From Synanceia verrucosa (taxonomy: Eukaryota; Chordata; Actinopteri; Perciformes; Synanceiidae): a DNA stretch of 64,000 nucleotides. Each line of letters begins with the position of its first letter. Position 1 is the first letter of the stretch. The notes below the pieces were generated by a model. That model saw nothing but the letters and a program-made list of their open reading frames with translations, searched no databases and had not been told where the DNA came from. The translations under genes and the position numbers were made by a program. The stretch spans positions 4,433,593-4,497,592 of the forward strand of contig CM056562.1 in assembly GCA_029721515.1 (NCBI GenBank). Reading direction: 5' to 3'. This document shows positions 10,835 to 21,029 of this stretch, one piece after another.

Positions 10835-12437
10835 GTAGTCACAAATCTGTAGTTTAGCTGTAAGAGTGATAGAAACAAAAATCAACCTGAAACAAATTAA
10901 TAAAGGTAAAAATGGCTCTACTTGTACCCCACTGTGTTACACAGTTTACGTCAACCAGTTTGTCAGGAGTACCCGTGTGTGTGTATATATAGCCTACACA
11001 CACACTGCCAATCTGTTTCGTGAGACTTTAACTGGGCAGAAAAGATAATTGTTCTGAGTCCAAACGCAAATCAGTGTAGTTAAAACAAGGAAAACTGGGA
11101 ATTGTCTGTTACACAACTTAAACAATAAACATCGCAAAAGTCTGTCTGTTTTATTTGATTTATAAATGTGTAAACTTAAATAGGCCTATTGATAGTGTAT
11201 TGGATGAAAGCAATGAGAAAGGAGCTCTATATGAGGAGTGTTTGGGGGTTTAGTGTCCAGCAGTCAGCTTGTCTGAAGTGGGAAATAATCATTAAAAAGT
11301 AAAATGAAAATCTATTAATCAATAATACAGAAACTATTACTAATAATATATAAACTAAATAAACTATTAATTATTAATATATAAAGAATGAAATATCAAT
11401 GTAAATGCGTGCACCGGTTAATCTCACTCTCTCCTCTGCTCTTCAGTCTGTTAATATGAGCACTGTGATGCCTTTGTTTGAATGTGGCTTCACTTAGCAT
11501 TTGCTGTTAGCTCAGAGAAACATGTCAGCGCCATGACAGCTTATCCCCCGCTTCTAGTTCTTCCTCGCGGGACTGACTGAGTGACTCTACCCCCCCTCCC
11601 TTCAGAGGAGGAACGAACTCGCTGTGAGTTCAGTGAACGAATCGCTGCAGTGAGTCCCCCTCCCCTCGCTGGCTGGGTCGTTCATCGAAGAGTCACGAGT
11701 CATGCACGAACGAACGAGGCAGTTCGACTCCCGGCCACCACACTGAGACTGAGCTCAAGTGAACTGAGAAAGAACCGAATCAGTCCAGGAAGTGATTCAG
11801 TTTTTGAATCACTTTGGTTCACTCAAAATAATCGTTCGCGAAGGACACAACACGACTTCCTGCACAGGCAATTCTGGATGAATTACGGTTACGATTTAAT
11901 TCTGCCGAGTGAAAATTACTAATCACACACTGTATAGTGAGTCATTAACGCCATAGTCCACATTTTTTATTAATACACAACGAAAAGGATATATATACAT
12001 ATATATGTATATACAACCCTACAGATACACTGTATGTTATGGCTGCATTTTTCACCGCTGCAGGTTAGCCGGCTTCTCTGCAGCCTTCTTGTTCAAAATG
12101 TATGTGAAGTGCGCTCAAAATCTATCAGAATAGTAATCTCCTCCTCGTTGTAAGAAATCGTTGCGTTTGTGATAAACAAACTCCGTCATCAGTTAAGACG
12201 CAGAAAAACAACGCGACAATTTTGCATCTTAAATCATAAGTAATAGTATTTCTACGCACTGGTTTTTAGACAAAAGACGGGCGAGCTGTGAAACTTTGTC
12301 CGATTGCAATGATTTAACCAGTGAACGTGTATCACTGAAACCTAATTTTTTTCCCGTGTTATTGTGGTTTTTTTTTCCATATCAACAGTGTTAGTGGATG
12401 AAAGAAATGAAAAAGGAGCTCTTTATGAGGAGTGTGT
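10835..12437. other. H2A 3' intergenic DNA with GAACGA-rich repeat
   Basis: Matches 25323-26921 in copy 2 and, from about 11400, the DNA downstream of H2A in both palindrome arms. The stretch 11575-11900 is rich in GAACGA, TCGTTC and TGAATC-type words and looks like an old dispersed repeat. I see no gene; short open frames here are not conserved in phase. Confidence 0.6.
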
Positions 12438-12453
12438 GGCTCTTAAAAGAGCC
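12438..12453 (-). terminator. Histone 3' stem-loop of lost H2A (copy 1)
   Basis: GGCTCTTTTAAGAGCC on the minus strand, intact, downstream of an H2A tail of which only a few codons remain. Confidence 0.9.
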
Positions 12454-12493
12454 TTTGGGGGTCTGATGTTCAGTAGTCAACTTGTCTCCAGAT

Positions 12494-12517
12494 TTACTTG
12501 GACTTTGCAGGCTTCTC
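12494..12517 (-). pseudogene. Histone H2A, last seven codons only
   Basis: Encodes EKPAKSK and stop, identical to the end of the intact H2A genes. At 12518 homology with H2A stops abruptly and unrelated DNA leading to the Polinton-like fragment begins. The gene was therefore cut by an insertion, deletion or rearrangement in this copy only. Confidence 0.9.
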
Positions 12518-12805
12518 AGAGAGATATATGTATAATCTTGTGTCAAAATAAGATTTACGACCTAGTGATTTATGACCCCCCCCGCCATGTGACAGTCATG
12601 TGACACGTGACAGTCATGTGGACCCCCCCCCCCCCAACATGACACATGACAGACATGTGACCTATGTAAGACAGAATATACAAGTAGACACTTTGAATTA
12701 ATTGCTGGTGCTCTCTTATAGTACTTGACATCCCAGGACCCCGACCTATGTATGAAAGAACACATTATGAGTAGTAGTAGCCTGAGGATTAATGAAAAGC
12801 AAAGG
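12518..12805. other. Spacer with C-tracts and ATGTGAC repeats
   Basis: Unrelated to the other histone units. Contains C8 and C14 runs and repeated (C)ATGTGACA/GTGACAGTCATGTG words at about 12585-12665. No gene is seen before the hairpins at 12806. Confidence 0.5.
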
Positions 12806-12843
12806 GGTGTGGACTACTCCACACCGCTCTTTATTAAGAGCGG
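12806..12843 (+). promoter_or_regulatory. Two adjoining perfect hairpins
   Basis: GGTGTGG-(6 nt)-CCACACC at 12806-12825 shares its final CC with CCGCTCTT-TATT-AAGAGCGG at 12824-12843. They lie upstream of the polymerase-like reading frame. The function is unknown; a structured RNA or processing signal is possible. Confidence 0.5.
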
Positions 12844-12870
12844 CGTTGTTGCATACAGCATTGAGATCAC

Positions 12871-13740
12871 CATGCCTCGATACAAGACTTCTAAAGACAA
12901 ATACCAATTCTAAAGACACCCTGAAGCAGGCAGAGTGTGAAGAGGAGCAGCAGCAGCAGCATACAGGCAATCTGGTTCCTGATACCGATGAGAAAGAGGT
13001 GCAGAATCTTAGACCAATGACCATGTCACTGATTTGTGAGACCCCAGTCACCATCTACCATGAGCAAGGCTCACTCACGGATGCTCCGAGGAAAAGCATG
13101 GTGTTTCTATGTCGGACGCAGTCTCCCCCAAACAGTTCTCTGAGTGAGGAGTGGTCTTTAGAACTGTGTGGACTGCGAGGACACTGGGGTTATGTATTCA
13201 AGTCAGCTTTGCTTTGCCATCAATTTGGCTCATCTCATAGAACCTCGCCTGACAGACAGCCAAGCTGCAGAACGAGGCAGAGAGTTACAACGCCTCGCCG
13301 GTCTAAATACTCAAACCCCCGTCACCTTTAGTGACATTGGTAAATTTGAAACTGCATTAAAACGCAAAATTGTTGTTTTTTACAGAGGCTCCGACCAACG
13401 ACCCCTCTCTCAATTTGAGACTGATTTCTCAGATCGTTCTCATCCACTTTTCCTCTATTTACTGCAAAACCATTATTATGGCATAAAAAATCTCAAGGGC
13501 TTTTTAGGCGTCACAAAGGTCTGTTACTACTGTTTCAGAGGCTTTGAGCATTTATACACGCATCAATGCAAAGGTTACTGCTCCGTTTGCAACGACCCCT
13601 CCCGCACAAGCCAAAAGCTTGCGCCCATAGTCTGTGCCGACTGCAACAGAACGTGTCGAACACCATCGTGTTTTAATAGACACAAAGAACCCAGAGAAAA
13701 ACCTTCAAACGGTGCGTTCGTCAGTATTTGTGACTCGTTG
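12871..13740 (+). pseudogene. Maverick/Polinton-like type B DNA polymerase, N-terminal fragment
   Basis: The recognisable part is the frame open from 13168 to the gap. It shows a conserved segment FSDIGKFETAL, then LQNHYYGIKNLKGFLG, then a cysteine/histidine module with spacing C-x2-C-x8-H-x2-C-x3-C-x2-C, then C-x2-C-x3-C-x4-C-x4-H. This order is typical of the region before the exonuclease/polymerase core in the protein-primed polymerases of Maverick/Polinton elements and related adintoviruses. The catalytic core would lie in or beyond the gap. A frame starting at 12792 overlaps in another phase, and the ATG at 12871 runs into an early stop, so the copy looks broken at its 5' end. Confidence 0.6.
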
Positions 13741-14240
13741 NNNNNNNNNNNNNNNNNNNNNNNNNNNNNNNNNNNNNNNNNNNNNNNNNNNNNNNNNNNN
13801 NNNNNNNNNNNNNNNNNNNNNNNNNNNNNNNNNNNNNNNNNNNNNNNNNNNNNNNNNNNNNNNNNNNNNNNNNNNNNNNNNNNNNNNNNNNNNNNNNNNN
13901 NNNNNNNNNNNNNNNNNNNNNNNNNNNNNNNNNNNNNNNNNNNNNNNNNNNNNNNNNNNNNNNNNNNNNNNNNNNNNNNNNNNNNNNNNNNNNNNNNNNN
14001 NNNNNNNNNNNNNNNNNNNNNNNNNNNNNNNNNNNNNNNNNNNNNNNNNNNNNNNNNNNNNNNNNNNNNNNNNNNNNNNNNNNNNNNNNNNNNNNNNNNN
14101 NNNNNNNNNNNNNNNNNNNNNNNNNNNNNNNNNNNNNNNNNNNNNNNNNNNNNNNNNNNNNNNNNNNNNNNNNNNNNNNNNNNNNNNNNNNNNNNNNNNN
14201 NNNNNNNNNNNNNNNNNNNNNNNNNNNNNNNNNNNNNNNN
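13741..14240. other. Assembly gap (500 N)
   Basis: Exactly 500 N, an arbitrary gap size. The polymerase-like frame runs into it. The sequence after it does not resume a recognisable polymerase. Confidence 1.
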
Positions 14241-14269
14241 CAGAGGTCATATGTAGATAATATATACAG

Positions 14270-14621
14270 TATACACTGATCATTCAGAACATCATGACCT
14301 CCTGCCAAATATAGTGCTGGTCCCCCACTGCTCCTTCCTTGGACCACTTTTGATAGATCCTGACCACTCCAGACCAGGAACAGACCACCAGAGCTGCAGT
14401 TCTGGAGATGCTCTGATCCAGTCCTCTAGACATCACTGTTTGCTTCTTGTTGTCAAACTCCTGAAAAATCCTGATGCTGGAATATTTTTACTGCTTCTAA
14501 CATCAACTCTGAGGACTAAATGTTCATTTGATGCCTTAAATATCCAGGAGTGATGAAGAGATGATCAGTGTTATTCACTTCACCTGTCATTGGTCATGGT
14601 GTTATGCCTGATCAGTGTATA
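14270..14621 (-). mobile_element. Tc1-like transposon, internally deleted
   Basis: The ends are inverted (TATACACTGATCATTCAGAA at the left, CCTGATCAGTGTATA at the right) and bounded by TA. Internal sequence matches the N-terminal, DNA-binding part of a Tc1 transposase on the minus strand (for example the CTTGGACCACTTTTGATAGA stretch). Most of the coding region is missing, leaving a 352-bp non-autonomous copy. Confidence 0.8.
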
Positions 14622-14699
14622 CTTTATATATATTATAAGCACATGTGTATCAGTGTGTGTAGCTGTATGTAGCAGCTGTCAGGATGAAAGCAGGGATGT
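14622..14699. other. Short spacer
   Basis: Unique DNA between the Tc1-like element and the EML-like fragment; nothing recognisable. Confidence 0.3.
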
Positions 14700-14908
14700 C
14701 ACTGCAGTAAACCAGTCGGCTCAGACTGGGCTCTGCTCTCACATCATAAACATCCACTGTGTTCTCCACAGAGCCGACCACCAAGAGCCGCCAGGCCTCA
14801 CTGAACACACATCACACACACTCCACCTGCTGTCCTGTCTCCAGCTGGAATCCTCGGCAGCACTTCATCCCCTGATCCCAGAGCTTCACCGCCCTCCTTG
14901 GTCCTGAC
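14700..14908 (-). pseudogene. EML5/6-like WD-repeat exon fragment
   Basis: On the minus strand one frame reads GAVKLWDQGMKCCRGFQLE followed by TGQQVECV. After a stop or frame change another reads RLLVVGSVENTVDVYDV and then LSRLVYCSDIP. Both resemble WD-repeat segments of EML-family microtubule-associated proteins, in which such motifs occur in this order. The junction lacks a clean splice or frame link and a CA-repeat flanks the 5' end, so a processed or fragmentary pseudogene is likely. This is from memory of the family, without a search. Confidence 0.45.
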
Positions 14909-15834
14909 ACACACACACACACAAATGCTGTGTGACCACTCCATCTCTGCTCTGCTGGCTGATCCAATGATGTCACAGGAGTGAGGGTGGATGGAATGAT
15001 TGAACATTTATTCCTGAGTGCAGGGACACGCAACCGCAGCATCTCACAACATTTCTGCTCTGCTTGGTAATCATATAGTGACTGATTTAATAATTACTTT
15101 AGCGATAAAACACGTTTTAAAACATTAAAATAAAATGTATATTGACACAATCAATGCCCAATTAATTAAATGTAGTCCTGGCGTCACAGCCAGTGTGTAG
15201 ATTAATTCCAACTCTAAATATCCATCTGAACAGGTTCACATAAAACGGTGCTCTGCTGCCACCCTCAGGATATTGTGTGACACAGCAGGCACATTCTGAC
15301 ACAGACATTAATACGTTATTTTTGGAACAGTGAATTTAAAACCGGAACGACAACACTACGGAACATAATTAATATTCACAGCGAACTGAAATATTATACC
15401 TGAGTGCAGGGACACACAACCAAACAGGGATAAATGGTAGGACACACAGCTCCAACTACAGAGAGGACAGAAAAGTCTAGATTAAACACTCCTGCCACGC
15501 TCATCATCCACGCACCACACAACAAGCTAGCAGCTATGTTTTCGCATCACCTTTAAACGGTAACAAAGCAGCTAGAGGGCTGATAAGTTCCCCAAACCTG
15601 CTGCACCCGAGCCCCTACACCACTGAGTATGTGAACAACTTTCCCACACTGTCTGATGGCTAAAATGCTGTTATTACATTGGAGCTAGTACCTGACCAAC
15701 CTACCTGCAGCATCTCACTTTTCTGCTGCAGCTTACCCACAATGCATCCGTTATAATTCAGAATAAAAGCCTTGACAGTCATAACAGCAGATGCAGTTAT
15801 ATCAAAATAAAAGGTAGGTGGGTGTCCCAAAACA
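14909..15834. other. Intergenic DNA without recognised gene
   Basis: Contains CA repeats (from 14907) and two copies of CCTGAGTGCAGGGACAC (about 15014 and 15400), hinting at an old repeat. No convincing reading frame on either strand. Confidence 0.5.
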
Positions 15835-16723
15835 TACACTTTATTGCCAAAAGTATTCATCCAAATAATCAGAATCAGGTGTTCCAATCACTTCCATGGC
15901 CACAGGTGTATAAAATCAAGCACCTAGGCATGCAGACTGCTTTTACAAACATTTGTGAAAGAATGGGTCGCTCTCAGGAGCTCAGTGAATTCCAGTGTGG
16001 AACTGTGATAGGATGCCACCTGTGCAACAAATCCAGTCATGAAATTTCCTTGCTCCTAAATATTCCACAGTCAACTGTCAGCTGTATTATAAGAACTTGG
16101 AAGTGTTTGGGAACGACGGCAACTCAGCCACAAAGTGGTAGACCACGTAAACTGATGGAGCGGGGTCAGCGGATGCTGAGGCTCATAGTGTGAAGAGGTC
16201 ACCAACTTTCTGCAGAGTCAATCACTACAGACCTCCAAACTTCATGTGGCCTTCAGATTAGCTCAAGAACAGTGCACAGAGAGCTTCATGGAACGGGTTT
16301 CCATGGCCGAGCAGCTGCATCCAAGCCATACATCACCAAGTGCAATGCAAAGCGTCTGATGCAGTGGTGTAAAGCACGCCACCACTGGACTCTAGAGCAG
16401 TGGAGAAGTGTTCTCTGGAGTGTCGAATCACACTTCTCCATCTGGCAATCTGATGGACGAGTCTGGGTTTGGCGGTTGCCAGGAGAACGATACTTGTCGG
16501 ACTGCATTGTGCCAAGTGTAAAGTTTGGTGGAGGGGGGATTATGGTGTGGGGTTGTTTTTCAGGAGCTGGGCTTGGCCCCTTAGTTCCAGTGAAAGGAAC
16601 TCTGAATGCTTCAGTATACCAAGACATTTTGGACAATTCCATGCTCCCAACTTTGTGGGAACAGTTTGGAGCTGGCCCCTTCCTCTTCCAACATGACTGT
16701 GCACCAGTGCACAAAGCAAGGTC
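15835..16723 (+). mobile_element. Tc1/mariner element, 3'-truncated (copy 2)
   Basis: The 5' end has the fish Tc1 terminal sequence TTATTGCCAAAAGTATTC and the leader before the transposase. Homology to Tc1 stops at about 16723, exactly as in copy 1, so the right terminal repeat is missing. Confidence 0.9.
15963..16723 (+). pseudogene. Tc1 transposase (copy 2)
   Basis: Starts MGRSQELSEFQCGTVIG with the paired-type helix-turn-helix region (NIPQSTVSCIIRTWK, SGRPRKL). An in-frame TGA at 16191-16193 is shared with copy 1. The catalytic part reads [15 protein letters not shown], so the first catalytic Asp is Val (codon 16422-16424), while copy 1 still has Asp. The second Asp (FQHDCAPVH) is present. 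The third acidic residue is lost by truncation after HKARS. Confidence 0.9.
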
Positions 16724-17545
16724 ATGTAAAGGTCAAAAAAACATATACCCTTAGCCTGTTTTATTTCATTCATTTATTTTATTATTAATTTGTTATTTTG
16801 GACAGAGTTACCTCTTTTATAAGACTGTTATCTGCACATCATTTAGAGTTATAACCTGGCAGCGCTGCAGGAACTTTTAAGTATGCCAACATTACAGTCT
16901 GGGGAGGTTGGAGTTTAGGTGAACTGGAAAAAGCATGTATCCTTGTTTTATTTCATTTGTTTATTTTATTACTGATTTGTTATTTTTGCACAGAGTTACC
17001 TCTTTTACAAGATTGTTATATGCACATCTTTTTAAGTTATAACCTGGCAGCAGGCACTATGTGCTGTTTTTGTGAGTTTTTTTTCAGTTGGTGTTATTTT
17101 TGAGGACAGAGATGTTGTTACTCTGAAAAATAAATTTCACTATGTGAAGCCAGATTACTCTTTATTTTCTTGTCAGTTATCATAAGTAGTGTTTCTCTCT
17201 GTCAAAACCTCCTGCTAACAGTAGGTGGCCTCCAGGCCTCATTTGACTCATTAGTTCCCACCCGTCATTTGTTTATGGGGGACACATTAGCATAACGCAC
17301 CTGTGGGGTTGCTGGTGCCCTGAATCCATCCCACACTGGCGCCACAAAGCCATGAGTGCCTGCTAGACACTATTAGCTAAACACTAGAGTGACTACAGCA
17401 CATCAATAGACTTGTTATTTTGGTTATGACGAGGATAATTTCCCTCAAAATACGATAATTTTATGTCTCTGGTACGATAATCCTAAATTTCCCACCTGGC
17501 AACACTGCCACCCATCATCCTCAAAGAGCCCCTTCCTGCTTTTTC
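16724..17545 (+). repeat. Unclassified AT-rich repeat (copy 2) and start of H1 3' flank
   Basis: Near-identical to 3534-4355, including the internal tandem duplication and, at its end, the short H1 3' flank CCCCTTCCTGCTTTTTC. No gene seen. Confidence 0.6.
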
Positions 17546-18700
17546 AGAACTGTGTGTCGGACATGGTAGTCTGCAGCACGGGGGCCCCACAGGGGACAGT
17601 GCTCTCCCCCTTTCTCTTCACCCTGTACACATCGGACTTCAGATACAACTCTGGGAGCTGTCACCTCCAGAAGTTCTCCGACGACACAGCTATTGTTGGA
17701 TGTGTGTCTGAGGGGGACGATCGGGAGTACAGGACCGTCATCACTGGCTTTGTCGACTGGTGTGAGCATAACCACCTTCAGCTCAACGCCAGTAAGACCA
17801 AGGAGATGGTCATTGACTTCCGCAGGAGGAAGACACCCCAGACAGCACCAGTGAACATCCAGGGCCTGGACATAGAAATGGTGGAGAGCTATAGGTACCT
17901 GGGTGTTCACCTCAACAATAAACTGGACTGGACTCACAACACAGATGTCCTGTACAAGAAGGGCCAAAGTCGTCTCCACCTGCTGAGGAGACTGAGGTCC
18001 TTTGGAGTTTGCAGGACTCTGCTCAGGACCTTTTATGACACTGTGGTAGCGTCTGCAGTCTTTTATGCAGTGGTCTGCTGGGGAGCAGGGAGCACAGAGA
18101 GAAACAGGAAGAGACTGAACAGGCTGGTCAGGAGGGCCAGCTCTGTCCTGGACTGCTCCCTGGACTCCATAGAGGAGGTGGGTGAGAGGAGGATGTTAGC
18201 TAAGCTCACCTCCATCATGGACAACCCTCTCACCCTCTACATGGGACTGTGGAGGCTTTAAGCAGCTCCTTCAGCTGCAGACTGAGACTTCCACCCTGCA
18301 AGAAGGAGCGCTACCGCAGGTCATTCATACCATCAGCAATAAAACTTTACAACATCAGCATCACTGGCTGATGTAAACACAATCTGGACTCATCTCCATC
18401 TCCATCACTGTCATTGTTATTGTCATTGTCATCACACTACCACTTTGCACAAAAAAATTGAAAATTGCACTGCCACAATAATAATTGTGTTTTAAACAGT
18501 TTCATCTGTACAAGTATATATATCTATATATTTTTCCATTGTATTTTAGTTCATTGTAAATATGTAAATATTTTTATTCTATTCTATTCTATTTTATTAT
18601 TATTACTATTGTGTCTGTGTTTTTGTCTTTGTTGCTGTGGCAGGTAAATTTCCCCCCAAGGGGGATGAATAAAAAAACTATTCTATTCTATTCTATTCTA
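17546..18700 (+). mobile_element. 5'-truncated LINE (L2/CR1-like) with ATTCT tail
   Basis: Starts inside a reverse transcriptase and ends with AATTTCCCCCCAAGGGGGAT, AATAAA and an (ATTCT)n tail, the 3' structure of fish L2/CR1-group LINEs. Only copy 2 of the duplication has it, so it inserted after the duplication, with loss of roughly 590 bp of target (4356-4945 in copy 1). Confidence 0.85.
17547..18261 (+). pseudogene. LINE reverse transcriptase C-terminal part
   Basis: An open frame of about 235 residues from the RT middle: STGAPQGTVLSPFLFTLYT, then the catalytic FSDD (17674-17685, in place of YADD/FADD), then LQLNASKTKEMVIDFRR, YRYLGVHLNNKLDWT and a C-terminal region ending NPLTLYMGLWRL before a TAA. 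The N-terminal endonuclease and RT fingers are missing, so it is inactive. The family could also be Rex1-like. Confidence 0.85.
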
Positions 18701-18705
18701 TATAA

Positions 18706-19261
18706 GGACGAAATAAGGCATCAGTGACTGACTTTACAATGAGAGATTAGTAGCCTAATTTTCACTCCCCAAAATTAAATCGTGATACTGTGGATCCTAA
18801 TCATGACTTATTACAAAACAAATCTATCAAACTAAAAACATAATATTCTCTAAATTCTACCAATCGTTTCGTTCTTTTTTTCCTCAGGTTTAAACTTTGA
18901 CCTGGAATCAATAGGCTATGTGTGCATGAAGGTGTTTAGATGCCTGTTGAGCATTTTCCTCATTACATGGCCATATAGGTGATTATGAATTTTAACTGCG
19001 GAAAAAAATAATTTCAGAGAATTGGTAACTAACGATAAAATAATCTTGTCATAAAAATCAGCATATCAAGTGTTTCATGTACACTGCAGAGCTCAAAATA
19101 AAGTCACTTTAAGAAACAATTGATGGGGTGAGTAGCACAGCTCGGATCAGTGGATCCTCACACAGTGGAAAACAGTTGATTTCAGAGGACCAATGGTGCC
19201 TGACTATTAATTAAACTGATGAGTTTAGTTTTGAAGAGCTCCTTCTTCAGGTGGAGTGGGT
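18706..19261. other. H1-H2B intergenic DNA (copy 2)
   Basis: Matches 4946-5467. It contains one short insertion relative to copy 1 (GAGAATTGGTAACTAACGAT at about 19016). No gene. Confidence 0.6.
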
Positions 19262-19277
19262 GGCTCTTAAAAGAGCC
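19262..19277 (-). terminator. Histone 3' stem-loop of truncated H2B (copy 2)
   Basis: GGCTCTTTTAAGAGCC on the minus strand, intact. Confidence 0.9.
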
Positions 19278-19303
19278 TTTGTGTTGGTGCTTTAACAGCA
19301 GCT

Positions 19304-19501
<198 letters not shown>

Positions 19502-19680
19502 TCAGTGATACGAACTGAAGTAGAGAAATGCAAACATATGGCGCACAATGTCATAGAGATACATATAATGGATTCCTCTGAAGCCAAGTTTTATTTGGAG
19601 GAACATAACCTCTAGTGTATCATAAGTACAAGATGACTGTCCAACAGCATGCCATTTCACCTGACCGACCTTTAGTAATG

Positions 19681-19880
19681 TGAGGGTGGGGTGCGGGAGT
19701 GTGACGTCAGAGGGAGGTGACAGTGTTTTTTCTGTGTTTTTGTTCCGGTTCCCGTCTGAGTTGGCGGAGTGAAGTGAATAAACGGAGTGTGTTGCTCAGC
19801 TCCAAAGAGTACTATGTTCGTGAGTTTTTGTCTGCAGTAAAGAGTGACTTTAGAAGCCCTTTGCACTTTGGAACGCTGCA
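19681..19880 (+). repeat. 5' LTR, gypsy copy 2
   Basis: TGAGGGTGGGG...CGCTGCA, 200 bp, with CRE TGACGTCA (19702-19709) and AATAAA. Nearly identical to the copy 1 5' LTR and more different from its own 3' LTR, as expected for duplication after insertion. Confidence 0.9.
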
Positions 19881-20006
19881 TTGGTGGCAGCGGTGGGATT
19901 GGAGTGTGTCCTGGTTTTTGGAGCAGTTTTCTCTTTCGGCAATTGCTCGGCATCTTTTCAGTCGGTCCCACTAGCCGGCTAGTGGTACTCGTGTGGGTGC
20001 TTTGAC

Positions 20007-21008
20007 ATGGACGAGGATTATTTCGGGAGTACTGCCCCATGGACTGGTAGTGTGAGAGTGGAGCTACCGCCGCCGTTTTGTGGCGACGGCGAGAAGCCGT
20101 TTGCTACATGGGTGAAGCAGTTTGAAGCCGCGGTCCGTGCCCAGACAAGGGGGACCAGGAGCGGGAGTTACGCCGCTGCTTTGATGAATCTCCTTCCTAC
20201 GAGGCTAGACGGCGCGGCTTTCCTGTTGTGGGACACTCTACCACCGGATGTTCGGTGTGATTATGAGCGAGTGAAAGAGAGGTTAAAGGAAGCATGTGGA
20301 CAAAAACAGTTCCTCCTGTACTTCCAGACGTGCATCTCTGCGTGGCCTCGTCAGCCGAACGAGAGTTTGGAGGTCTATGCAGCTGACGTCTCCAGGCTCG
20401 TGGCTGAGGCTTTTCCTGGCTATGACAGTACTGCCAGGCATGGTGAGATTTTTAGACGTTTTGTTGCTGGGCTCGACCCTGCCCTCCAAGCTAAGTGCCA
20501 TGAACAGGGGGCGACAGATGCGGAGGAGGATTTGACTATAGCAGGCCGTTGTGAACGGGCCAGGCAGGCTCTGAGAACAGGCACATCTGGATTGCCCTAC
20601 TCCAACCCACATCCTGCTGTCGTGGCTACTCTCAATCCAGCATCACCAAGTGTGTTGGACTGTAATGCTAACACCACAGAGAAGCTTTTTCATGCCATGG
20701 AACAACTCACCTTGAGGATGGACAGTCTACAAATGGAGATGAGGGATTTGAGAGCACATACCTGTGGGCCTGAGTATGGAGGTCGTGGCTCCCCTTTTCC
20801 TGGGGCTTGTCAGCTGGGGGAGCGCAGAGAGCAGTGGCGTGCCTGTCACTGCGCTTGTGGAGGGTTTGGATGCAGGTCCACCTCCAGGGACTTCTGGATG
20901 GGCGACAACACGAGAGGCAGGTCTCCGCAACGCAGGATTCAGGGAGTATACAGTGACGGGGAATGGTCTCCACGAGAGCGGGGAACCCGAGACACCACTG
21001 CTAACTGA
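20007..21008 (+). pseudogene. gypsy gag, copy 2
   Basis: A 333-residue open frame, MDEDYFGSTAPWTG to RDTTAN. It has the capsid-type gag domain (FATWVKQFEAAVRAQTRG, LLWDTLPPDV, FRRFVAGLDPALQAKC). It is the more complete gag of the two copies. It may be intact as a frame, but the element's pol is broken, so I call it a pseudogene. Confidence 0.8.
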
Positions 21009-21029
21009 GAACGAGGGACAGAGAGAGCC

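Noticed and set aside
11581..11922. A 113-residue frame repeated at 26065
   Set aside because: It lies in the GAACGA-rich repeat, is broken in the palindrome arms and shows no protein features.
12585..12665. A direct-repeat array resembling CRISPR or an origin
   Set aside because: Only a few irregular ATGTGAC words beside C-runs in a fish genome; no regular spacer structure.
13705..14347. Four long open frames across the first gap
   Set aside because: They are almost entirely N. Only the frame with the zinc module left of the gap has support.
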